From assembly GCA_002170275.2 (NCBI GenBank), contig NHFH02000003.1, forward strand, positions 13,120 through 20,008: 6,889 bases of DNA, in the 5' to 3' direction. The notes under the pieces were generated by a model that made no database searches, was not told the origin of the DNA, and saw only the letters and a program-made list of their open reading frames with translations. How positions within the stretch are numbered: position 1 is the first letter of the stretch; every line of letters starts with the position of its first letter. The position numbers were made by a program, and so were the translations under genes. The DNA is from Candidatus Pelagibacter sp. TMED106 (lineage in GTDB: Bacteria > Pseudomonadota > Alphaproteobacteria > Pelagibacterales > Pelagibacteraceae). Below are positions 1 through 6,155 of the stretch, piece by piece.

Positions 1-1506
1 CCTTTACTATTAGTTACTCCTCAAGCAGCTAACAAAACTATGGGCCAAGGTGGTTTTCAAGAAGTAGAACAAATGAATTTATTTAAAGACATGGTTTGCT
101 ACCAAGAAGAGGTGAGAGACCCAACCAGGATCGCTGAGGTTCTCAATAGAGTAATAGAAAAAGCAATAAGGGGTTCAGCACCAGCTCAAATAAATGTCCC
201 AAGAGATTATTGGACTCAAGTAGTAGACATAGAGATCCCACCTATTGTAAGATTAGAGAGGCAAGCAGGAGGAACTGAAGCAATTGTAAAAGCAGCAAAA
301 CTTTTATCTGAAGCAAAATTTCCGGTTATACTTTCTGGAGCAGGAGTAGTTATAGGCGATGCTATTGAAGATTGTAAAAAATTGGCAGAAAAATTAGATG
401 CCCCAGTTTGCTCTGGATATCAGCATAACGATAGTTTTCCAGGAAGTCATCCATTAGCAGTAGGACCATTAGGTTACAATGGTTCAAAAGCTGCAATGGA
501 ACTTATATCTAAAGCAGATGTAGTTCTAGCACTAGGGACTAGATTAAATCCATTCTCAACTTTACCAGGTTACGGAATAGATTATTGGCCTAAAAGTGCA
601 AGTATTATTCAAGTTGATATGAATTCAGACAGAATAGGTTTAACAAAAAAAGTTACCGTAGGTATTTGTGGAGATGCAAAACTTGTTACACAACAATTGA
701 TAAGTAAACTTTCATCAAAAGCCGGAGACTCTGAAAGACTAAAAAGGAAAGATTTAATTCACCAAACTAAATCAGCATGGTTACAAAAATTATCAAGCTT
801 AGATCATGAAGACGATGACCAAGGCACTGTATGGAATAAAGAGGCCAGAGAACGAGATAAAGACAGAATGTCTCCGAGACAAGCATGGAGAGCTATACAA
901 GCGGGAATGCCTAAGGATGTGATTATTTCAAGTGATATCGGAAACAATTGTGCAATCGGAAATGCTTATCCAACGTTTGAAAAAGGAAGAAAATATTTGG
1001 CGCCTGGTTTATTTGGTCCTTGTGGATATGGTTTCCCTGCAATTCTTGGAGCAAAAATAGGTTGTCCAAAAACACCTGTAATAGGATTTGCAGGAGACGG
1101 AGCTTTCGGAATAAGCATGAATGAAATGAGTTCTTGTGCAAGGGAAGAATGGCCTGCGATTACAATGGTTATTTTTAGAAATTATCAATGGGGAGCTGAA
1201 AAAAGAAATTCTATTTTGTGGTTTAATGACAATTTTGTGGGAACTGAACTAGATTTAAAACTAAGTTATGCAAAAGTTGCGGATGCATGTGGATTGAAAG
1301 GCATTACAGTTAAAACAATGGAAGAATGTACTAAAGCAATCAAACAGTCATGTGAAGATCAAAAAAAGGGAATTACAACATTTATTGAAATTATTTTAAA
1401 TCAAGAATTAGGAGAACCTTTTAGAAGAGATGCGATGAAAAAACCCGTTAAGGTAGCTGGGGTAAGTAAGTCAGATATGAAACCTCAAAAAAATCTAGCT
1501 AATTAA
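1..1506 (+). CDS. xsc: Sulfoacetaldehyde acetyltransferase (partial, 5' end outside window)
   Basis: Thiamine-diphosphate enzyme that converts sulfoacetaldehyde and phosphate to acetyl phosphate and sulfite, in the cytoplasm, as the desulfonating step of taurine and related C2-sulfonate degradation. The frame is open from base 1 (PLLLVTPQAANKT precedes the first in-window ATG at 40), so that ATG is internal. 501 codons are visible; the family is near 590 residues, so about 90 N-terminal residues are missing, including most of the PYR domain with the expected catalytic Glu. Visible: a central domain at about residues 95-230, the ThDP/Mg motif beginning GDGAFG (residues 365-370) and closing at Asn394 in FRNYQWGAEKRN, and the C-terminal block LNQELGEPFRRDAMKKPV. 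These blocks match Xsc closely and separate it from acetolactate synthase. The TAA stop is at 1504-1506. The 3' end overlaps the convergent gene by 12 bp, and no pta (phosphate acetyltransferase) follows, unlike many xsc loci. Confidence 0.93.
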   Translation, partial: PLLLVTPQAANKTMGQGGFQEVEQMNLFKDMVCYQEEVRDPTRIAEVLNRVIEKAIRGSAPAQINVPRDYWTQVVDIEIPPIVRLERQAGGTEAIVKAAKLLSEAKFPVILSGAGVVIGDAIEDCKKLAEKLDAPVCSGYQHNDSFPGSHPLAVGPLGYNGSKAAMELISKADVVLALGTRLNPFSTLPGYGIDYWPKSASIIQVDMNSDRIGLTKKVTVGICGDAKLVTQQLISKLSSKAGDSERLKRKDLIHQTKSAWLQKLSSLDHEDDDQGTVWNKEARERDKDRMSPRQAWRAIQAGMPKDVIISSDIGNNCAIGNAYPTFEKGRKYLAPGLFGPCGYGFPAILGAKIGCPKTPVIGFAGDGAFGISMNEMSSCAREEWPAITMVIFRNYQWGAEKRNSILWFNDNFVGTELDLKLSYAKVADACGLKGITVKTMEECTKAIKQSCEDQKKGITTFIEIILNQELGEPFRRDAMKKPVKVAGVSKSDMKPQKNLAN

Positions 1507-2271
1507 AGTCTTAACCGATCCGATTTTCTCAATTTTGCCAATAAACAAACCTTTATTATTCAGAGGAACTACACCAATAGAAGATCCAGTAAAAACGTAG
1601 AAATCTTTATTCAAAAATACTTTGTCTCTTTTCAATTTTGTTAAAACAAACTTTAAAGAGTTAAGAGGGTTTTTGAATACTGTATTGGTATTTCCATAGA
1701 CAATCTTATTTAATTTTTTGTTAAGCATCGTAGTTTTCAAGTTTTTAATATTTATTCTTTTATTTTTTATTTGTTTACCAATAATAAATTTTACATTAGC
1801 TCCAAAATCACTACATAAATCACCAAATGATTTTATACCCTTTTTTCTTTGTCTATAACCAACAACTTCAATAGCAGGCGCTATACTTACGATGTATTTT
1901 TTTAAATTATTTGTTGTAACTATTTTGTTTAAAGAAAAAAAATTTTTTTTTATTTTATAAACAACTTCTAATTCAATACCAAGAGTGTAATTGTTTGTTT
2001 TTACTTTTTTTCCACTTTTTAAAAAATTTCTTTTGTAAACTGCTGCATAAAACGGCTCTTTTTCACCAAGTTTTTTTATTACCGCAATAGCAGTACCAGC
2101 AGCTTTAAATCCAATAATTGGTTCTTTGACTTTACTTTCACATAATTTTCTAAATTTTTGGGCATTTGATATTTTTTTAGTTAAATAAATTGGCAATGGT
2201 TTTATTATTTTGTTTTTTAAAAATGCCTTTACTATTTTATTTGAGTAATTATCTAATTCTTTTTTTTTCAT
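1495..2271 (-). CDS. 2-keto-4-pentenoate hydratase-like protein (FAH superfamily)
   Basis: 258-residue cytoplasmic protein resembling the MhpD/HpcG branch of the fumarylacetoacetate hydrolase superfamily, whose members hydrate 2-hydroxydienoates or decarboxylate related oxo-acids. Family blocks visible in order: IGFKAAGTA (53-61, cf. GWKxG, Lys56), then KKLGEKEPFYAAVY (66-79), GIELEVVYKI (98-107) giving the metal-ligand pair Glu100/Glu102, APAIEVVGYR (131-140) giving the third acidic ligand Glu135, NPLNSL (201-206) and FTGSSIGVVPL (227-237). Length is typical of the family. The start is set by an ATGA overlap with the preceding M23 gene; the stop is TAG at 1497-1495. It is the last gene of the five-gene operon and overlaps the 3' end of xsc. 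It is very lysine-rich (51 of 258 residues) and divergent between motifs, so the family is fairly secure but the reaction and substrate are not. A decarboxylase of the same fold is the main alternative. Confidence 0.75.
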   Translation of the reverse strand: MKKKELDNYSNKIVKAFLKNKIIKPLPIYLTKKISNAQKFRKLCESKVKEPIIGFKAAGTAIAVIKKLGEKEPFYAAVYKRNFLKSGKKVKTNNYTLGIELEVVYKIKKNFFSLNKIVTTNNLKKYIVSIAPAIEVVGYRQRKKGIKSFGDLCSDFGANVKFIIGKQIKNKRINIKNLKTTMLNKKLNKIVYGNTNTVFKNPLNSLKFVLTKLKRDKVFLNKDFYVFTGSSIGVVPLNNKGLFIGKIEKIGSVKTLIS

Positions 2272-3077
2272 TTCTTTAAATCTAAAACAGTTGCTGGATC
2301 TAATTTAATATTAAACCAATTTAGTCTAATATCCAAATGTGGTCCAGTTGATCTACCAGTTTTTCCAACGGTTCCAACTACTTGGCCTTTTTTAATTTTT
2401 TGCCCATTATTGACATTTATATCTTTCATATGCATGAACAGAGTGCTAATTCCATGACCATGATCAAAAATAATTGTACCTCCAGTAAAGTATAAGTCTC
2501 TTTCCGCAAGAGTGACCGTACCATCCAACATTGCTTTTACTGGCGTTCCTTCTGGAGCATGAAAATCTATACCATAATGAGGTCTTCTTGGTTTTCCATT
2601 TAAAATTCTTTGGCTTCCATAAACTCCTGTAATTATAAAGTCATCAATTGGAAGGCTAAATTCTTCTTTAAAAAAAGATAGATTACTGTTTATAGCTCTT
2701 GCCTTACCAATTAATTTATTATCTTTTTTTATACGATCATATACTTCAGGCGGCGGTGTTACCTGCTTTGGAGGCAATCCATCTATCCTCTGTATTTTAT
2801 ATTTTTTTTTAAATACTTTCTTTTCTATTATTCTTGTTTCTTCTCGATCAACTATTTTGATTAAAATATTGTTTTTTCTGTCTCTTCCTATTCCAAACAC
2901 AAAATAACCATCTTCGGTTACTTTAACTTTAGTTTTGTCAATTAAAACTTTTGAACCAGGATTTGTTTTGCCTAAAATGAAAGACCCTTGTTTAAATTCT
3001 CCTTGAAATTCAGCTGAATTTAAATTTAAAGGTATTAAAAATAAAAATGTTATTAATTTTATTATTTTGCAGTCCAT
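2268..3077 (-). CDS. Exported M23 (LytM-type) peptidase-like protein with altered zinc motif
   Basis: 269-residue protein. Residues 1-22 form a signal peptide (hydrophobic IIKLITFLFLIPLNL, likely cut after NSA). Residues about 23-80 are a beta-rich region with GSFILGKTNPGSKVLID and GYFVFGIGRD, resembling the N-terminal domain of some proteobacterial M23 proteins. Residues about 145-265 are the LytM domain, which in active members cleaves peptidoglycan peptide cross-links in the periplasm. Expected zinc ligands His167 and Asp171 (HYGID) and active-site His216 (MHM) are present. The last motif, normally HxH, reads PHLDIRL, so the third zinc ligand is Asp249, not His. It may be a weak or atypical enzyme, or a non-catalytic regulator like the EnvC/NlpD proteins. 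The start is well fixed: an in-frame TGA lies two codons upstream (3086-3084) and the signal peptide begins immediately. It overlaps the SDR gene by 16 bp upstream and the hydratase-like gene by 4 bp downstream. Confidence 0.88.
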   Translation of the reverse strand: MDCKIIKLITFLFLIPLNLNSAEFQGEFKQGSFILGKTNPGSKVLIDKTKVKVTEDGYFVFGIGRDRKNNILIKIVDREETRIIEKKVFKKKYKIQRIDGLPPKQVTPPPEVYDRIKKDNKLIGKARAINSNLSFFKEEFSLPIDDFIITGVYGSQRILNGKPRRPHYGIDFHAPEGTPVKAMLDGTVTLAERDLYFTGGTIIFDHGHGISTLFMHMKDINVNNGQKIKKGQVVGTVGKTGRSTGPHLDIRLNWFNIKLDPATVLDLKK

Positions 3078-3829
3078 CCGCCATCAACTAATAGTGAAGT
3101 CCCTGTAATCATAGAGGCAGCATCCGATGCTAAAAAAACAACCGCTGAAGAGATTTCAGACATTTCTGCAAATCTTCCAAGGGGAATACTATTTAAAACC
3201 TCTCTTTTAAATTTTTTGTTTTTTAAAAACTTTTTGGTCATTGGTGTAATTACAAAAGTAGGAGCTATAGTATTAACTCTTATGTTATATTTGGCCAAGT
3301 CTATCGCCATACCTTTTGTAAGACCTTCTATACCAAATTTTGTCATATTATAAACACTTCTAATAGAGCCGCCTACATGACCCATTTGTGAGGACATATT
3401 AATAATAGCACCACCTATTTTTTTTCTATTTTTAGCAACTATCATTTTATTAGCCACTAAATTTGCTACATTAAAAGCAGCTTTAATATTAATATTTACT
3501 ATTTTGTCCATATTATTTTTTTTAACTTCTAAAAAATGCTCTGGAATATTTGTGCCTGCATTATTAATTAAGATATCGATTTTTGTTTGTTGATTTATTA
3601 TCTCTTTAATTCTGTTATAATTTGTTAAATCACATACATAAGTTTTACACTTAACTTTCTTTTTTTTCACTATTTTTTCTAAATTATTTAGATCTTTTTC
3701 AGTTCTGCTTATTAAAATTAAATTTGAACCAGCTTCTGCTAACGCAAGAGCACATGCTTTGCCTAAGCCTTTCCCAGCACCAGTAATTAAAGAAAACTTA
3801 TTTTTTAAATTATATTTTTTTAAATACAT
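3062..3829 (-). CDS. Short-chain dehydrogenase/reductase (classical SDR)
   Basis: 255-residue soluble NAD(P)-dependent oxidoreductase of the classical SDR family. Visible: the cofactor motif TGAGKGLG (16-23), acidic Asp67 in YVCDLTN near the adenine pocket, NNAG (89-92), Asn114, catalytic Ser147, Tyr160 and Lys164 (YNMTK), and the C-terminal LVDGGW block typical of FabG/gluconate 5-dehydrogenase-like members. Ser-Tyr spacing of 13 residues is standard and the tetrad looks complete, so an active enzyme is expected. SDR sequence does not reveal substrate; a sugar acid, hydroxy acid or 3-oxoacyl substrate is possible. The Ser-Arg pair after the second strand (ILISRTEKD, 38-46) suggests NADP preference, which is an inference. 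The ATG lies 1 bp after the TerC stop, with an in-frame TAA three codons upstream, so the start is firm. Its stop lies inside the following M23 gene. Confidence 0.9.
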   Translation of the reverse strand: MYLKKYNLKNKFSLITGAGKGLGKACALALAEAGSNLILISRTEKDLNNLEKIVKKKKVKCKTYVCDLTNYNRIKEIINQQTKIDILINNAGTNIPEHFLEVKKNNMDKIVNINIKAAFNVANLVANKMIVAKNRKKIGGAIINMSSQMGHVGGSIRSVYNMTKFGIEGLTKGMAIDLAKYNIRVNTIAPTFVITPMTKKFLKNKKFKREVLNSIPLGRFAEMSEISSAVVFLASDAASMITGTSLLVDGGWTAK

Positions 3830-3830
3830 T

Positions 3831-4403
3831 TTATAAAATTAATTTAAGATCAGTGTATATTAAATCTAAAGCAACTAAGAGTATAGCAAATAAACCTAAC
3901 CAACCAATCCATTTATATTTTTCTATCCATTTTGCTATAATGTTAGCTGCAAAAGCCATTAAAGCTATTGATAAAGTAAGTCCAAATACTAATAACATAA
4001 AGTGCCCTTTTGCTGCACCAGCTACACTTAAAACATTGTCTAAGCTCATAGTAATATCAGCCATCATTATTGTAAAAATAGCTTTACTAAAAGAACTGTT
4101 GTCAACTTTAATATCTTTTTTGTTTGCTTCTCCCTTTATGATGTCAACATAAAGCTTATAACAAATATACAGAAGGAGAATACCACCAATTAATCTTAAC
4201 CCCGTTATCAATAATAAATAAGACGTTATAAGTGTAAAAAGTATTCTTAAAATAACAGCTGCACTTATTCCCCAAAAAATTATTTTTTTTCTTTTACTAT
4301 GGTCAAATTTCGAAGCGACCATACCAATAATAATCGCATTATCCCCAGCTAGGATTAAATCTATAAAAATAATTTGAGTAAAAATAAATATTTCTTCGTT
4401 CAT
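3831..4403 (-). CDS. TerC family integral membrane protein (YjbE-like)
   Basis: 190-residue inner-membrane protein with about six hydrophobic segments (near 5-27, 41-62, 65-84, 106-130, 135-157 and 165-187) arranged as two repeats of three. Each repeat carries the TerC acidic signature: DLILAGDNAIIIG (15-27, with Asp15, Asp21, Asn22) and ADITMSLDNVLSVAG (115-129, with Asp116, Asp122, Asn123). The size and motifs fit the short YjbE-like subgroup. Family members have been linked to manganese export or metal loading of exported proteins; the name comes from tellurite resistance, which is unlikely to be the native role. No metal-responsive riboswitch is visible, as expected for an internal operon gene. 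The start overlaps the upstream GMC stop as ATGA. Its connection with the neighbouring oxidoreductases is unclear. Confidence 0.9.
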   Translation of the reverse strand: MNEEIFIFTQIIFIDLILAGDNAIIIGMVASKFDHSKRKKIIFWGISAAVILRILFTLITSYLLLITGLRLIGGILLLYICYKLYVDIIKGEANKKDIKVDNSSFSKAIFTIMMADITMSLDNVLSVAGAAKGHFMLLVFGLTLSIALMAFAANIIAKWIEKYKWIGWLGLFAILLVALDLIYTDLKLIL

Positions 4404-6019
4404 TTTTTTTGATTGTTTAAAATATATTCTGCACCTTTTTCTGCTATCATAATAGTAGGGGCGTTCGTATTTCCCGAAGTTATATTTGGCATTATTGATG
4501 CATCTATTACTCTTAGATTCTCTATTCCATGAACATTTAGCTTATCATTTACTACTGAATTTTCATCTCTACCCATTTTACATGTCCCAACTGGATGAAA
4601 GATTGTTTGAGTAAATTCACTTCCAGCTTTCACAAGTTCTTCATCGCTTTTTATGTGTAGGCCAGGTCTATATTCTTCTGGTTTGTATTTTTTAAAAGTT
4701 TCTGTTTCTAACATAATTTTTCTAACTAGCCTCAATCCTTGGGCAGCGACATATCTATCATCTTGAGTAGATAAATAATTCATTTTTATTTTAGGATTGT
4801 CTCTACTGTCATTACTTATTATATCAATTTCTCCTCTACTAGTAGGCCTTATATTTGCTACGGTAGGTGTAATCCCATCAAAATCATGAAGTTTTGAAGC
4901 TCCTAATATGTCCGTGCTTATAGGCTGAACATGAAACTGTAAATTAGGCGTCTCTCGAGACGCGTCACTTTTTGCAAATCCACAAACTTGACTTGCACCC
5001 ATAGTCATTGGCCCGCTCTGATTAAAAATATATTCTAATCCAATTAAAAAATTTCCAAACAAACTGTTTATCTTTCCATTTAATGATTTTAAATTTTTTA
5101 CCTTATAAACAGGTCTAAACATTAAATGATCTTGTAAGTTTTTACCGACACCATTTAAATTCTGAACAATATTGATACCAAAATTTTTTAATTTATTTCC
5201 ATCACCTATACCTGATACCTGTAAAAGGTGAGGTGAACCAATTGAACCGGCAGATAAAATAATTTCTTTATTTGCTTTTATAGAAATCAACTTATCTTTA
5301 TAATAATAATTAATACCTTCTGCTTTTTTTCCATTAAAATTTATTTTTTGCACATGAGCATTAACTATTATTTTTAAATTTGGTCTTTTTTTTATCGGAT
5401 TTAAATAACCTGAAGCAGCACTACACCTTAATTTTAATCCAAGTTTGCTATGAGTGGTAGTGAATTGAAAAAAACCAACTCCAGAATTATCTCCTGTATT
5501 AAAATCCTTTGTTTTTGGAATACCACATTCTTCAGCGGCATTAAGAAATTCTTCTAACATTTTTAAATTAATTTTTTTATTAGCGACCATTATAGGTCCA
5601 TTATCATTATGAAACTCACTTTTACCTAGTTCATTATTTTCTGATTTTAAAAAATAAGGCAATACATCTTCCCAACCCCAATCTTTATTTCCTAGTTGTT
5701 TCCAGTTGTCGTAATCATTGCTTTGACCTCGTATCCAAAGAAGCCCATTAATAGAAGAACTCCCGCCTAAAGTTTTTCCTCTAGGATATCTTATAGATCT
5801 ATTATTCATACTTTCATCTTTTTCAGTGTGGAAACACCAATCAACTTTAGGATTATGCATTGTTTTATAATAACCAACCGGTATGTGTATCCACGGATAA
5901 GTATCTTTTCCACCTGCTTCTAAAAGCAAAACTTTATTATTTTTATTTGCCGTTAATCTATTAGCCAGAACACAGCCAGCTGAACCAGCGCCAATCACTA
6001 TGTAGTCAAATTCTTCCAT
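4400..6019 (-). CDS. GMC-family FAD-dependent oxidoreductase (choline/alcohol dehydrogenase-like)
   Basis: 539-residue flavoprotein, normal family length. Visible: the FAD-binding motif GAGSAG (10-15) with Glu34 ending the second strand, GMC signature 1 in RGKTLGGSSSINGLLWIRG (80-98), GMC signature 2 in GSIGSPHLLQVSGIG (258-272), and catalytic His475 (FHPVGTCKMG) with Asn519 (SGNTNAPT). The His-Asn spacing of 44 equals that of choline oxidase, so the active site looks complete. Members oxidise alcohols, often passing electrons to the respiratory chain. Such proteins are commonly labelled BetA, but sequence alone does not prove choline as substrate, and no betaine aldehyde dehydrogenase is adjacent. 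It is the first gene of the operon. An in-frame TAA (6028-6026) lies two codons before the ATG, fixing the start. No Shine-Dalgarno sequence is evident, and the ATG lies inside a perfect inverted repeat. It diverges from the TRAP binding-protein gene. Confidence 0.92.
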   Translation of the reverse strand: MEEFDYIVIGAGSAGCVLANRLTANKNNKVLLLEAGGKDTYPWIHIPVGYYKTMHNPKVDWCFHTEKDESMNNRSIRYPRGKTLGGSSSINGLLWIRGQSNDYDNWKQLGNKDWGWEDVLPYFLKSENNELGKSEFHNDNGPIMVANKKINLKMLEEFLNAAEECGIPKTKDFNTGDNSGVGFFQFTTTHSKLGLKLRCSAASGYLNPIKKRPNLKIIVNAHVQKINFNGKKAEGINYYYKDKLISIKANKEIILSAGSIGSPHLLQVSGIGDGNKLKNFGINIVQNLNGVGKNLQDHLMFRPVYKVKNLKSLNGKINSLFGNFLIGLEYIFNQSGPMTMGASQVCGFAKSDASRETPNLQFHVQPISTDILGASKLHDFDGITPTVANIRPTSRGEIDIISNDSRDNPKIKMNYLSTQDDRYVAAQGLRLVRKIMLETETFKKYKPEEYRPGLHIKSDEELVKAGSEFTQTIFHPVGTCKMGRDENSVVNDKLNVHGIENLRVIDASIMPNITSGNTNAPTIMIAEKGAEYILNNQKK

Positions 6020-6038
6020 ATAATTTTACTTTATATGG
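6016..6038 (-). promoter_or_regulatory. Perfect inverted repeat covering the GMC start codon
   Basis: CCATATAA (6016-6023) and TTATATGG (6031-6038) are exact reverse complements separated by 7 nt. Read on the minus strand, the 3' arm ends in ATGG, the start codon and next base of the GMC gene. In mRNA this could form an 8-bp stem with two G-C pairs at its base that partly hides the AUG; as DNA it could be a protein-binding dyad. The symmetry is directly visible; the function is inferred. The arms are A/T-rich, so chance occurrence in this genome is possible. Confidence 0.4.
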
Positions 6039-6044
6039 TAGAAA

Positions 6045-6072
6045 AATATATTTTCCAACCTTACAATTACAA
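6045..6072 (-). promoter_or_regulatory. Candidate sigma-70-type promoter for the GMC-led operon
   Basis: On the minus strand TTGTAA (6072-6067, 4 of 6 to the -35 consensus) is followed after 16 nt by TATATT (6050-6045, 5 of 6 to the -10 consensus). Transcription would start near 6038, at the outer end of the inverted repeat, giving a leader of about 20 nt. The -35 hexamer belongs to a tandem repeat (TTACAA twice on the plus strand, 6061-6072). The match is moderate and AT-rich DNA yields such matches by chance, but this is the only non-coding space upstream of the operon. Confidence 0.4.
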
Positions 6073-6084
6073 CCATAGGTTTAA

Positions 6085-6102
6085 AGAGTAAAATTTGACT
6101 CT
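6085..6102. promoter_or_regulatory. 18-bp dyad overlapping the dctP -35 box (candidate operator)
   Basis: AGAGTAAAATTTGACTCT pairs with its own reverse complement at 8 of 9 positions; only the sixth pair is a mismatch. It covers the whole -35 hexamer of the dctP promoter (6095-6100), the usual place for a repressor operator, and lies about 13 bp from the -35 of the candidate opposite promoter. The regulator is unknown and no regulator gene lies in the window. The symmetry is seen; the operator role is inferred. Confidence 0.42.
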
Positions 6103-6123
6103 ATCTGCTGGATCAAACATAAT
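6095..6123 (+). promoter_or_regulatory. Sigma-70-like promoter of the TRAP binding-protein gene
   Basis: TTGACT (6095-6100, 5 of 6 to TTGACA) is followed by exactly 17 nt and CATAAT (6118-6123, 5 of 6 to TATAAT). Transcription would begin near 6130, leaving a leader of about 25 nt to the ATG at 6156. Hexamer quality and ideal spacing make this the strongest promoter candidate in the window. Confidence 0.62.
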
Positions 6124-6146
6124 CTTTTTAATTAAAAAACAAAAAC

Positions 6147-6152
6147 GGGGGA
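6147..6152 (+). promoter_or_regulatory. Shine-Dalgarno-like GGGGGA before dctP
   Basis: A purine run GGGGGA ends 3 nt before the ATG at 6156. It stands out in this A/T-rich leader and supports the chosen start, although its spacing is short and the match to AGGAGG is imperfect. Confidence 0.5.
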
Positions 6153-6155
6153 ATA

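Larger units (their letters stand above)
6020..6155. other. Divergent intergenic region between the GMC operon and dctP
   Basis: This 136-bp spacer is the only substantial non-coding DNA in the window. It holds opposing candidate promoters, the 18-bp dyad, the tandem TTACAA repeat and most of the start-codon inverted repeat. I see no terminator, tRNA or riboswitch-like fold in it. All other gene junctions are overlaps or a 1-bp gap. Confidence 0.85.

Noticed and set aside
40..42. ATG at 40 as the true start of xsc
   Set aside because: The same frame is open to base 1 and encodes conserved Xsc sequence before this Met, while the family needs about 90 more N-terminal residues.
923..1141. 72-codon open frame on the minus strand within xsc
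   Set aside because: It lies wholly antisense to the conserved C-terminal ThDP domain of xsc, resembles no family I know and has low-complexity Leu/Phe/His composition, as expected from a reverse-strand shadow.
1516..1525. Tandem CCGATCCGAT near the xsc 3' end
   Set aside because: It is a short repeat within the coding sequence of the hydratase-like gene, with no dyad or further copies; likely chance.
1920..2270. Numerous plus-strand T-runs as possible terminators
   Set aside because: They are lysine codons (AAA) of the minus-strand hydratase-like gene; none follows a G/C-containing stem.
3853..4152. 99-codon open frame on the plus strand within the TerC gene
   Set aside because: It is antisense to well-conserved TerC membrane segments; its hydrophobic Ile/Ala pattern is the complement of those codons, and no promoter or RBS is apparent.
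4131..4403. Metal-responsive (yybP-ykoY type) riboswitch for the TerC gene
   Set aside because: The gene starts inside the stop codon of the GMC gene, so there is no leader in which such an element could sit.
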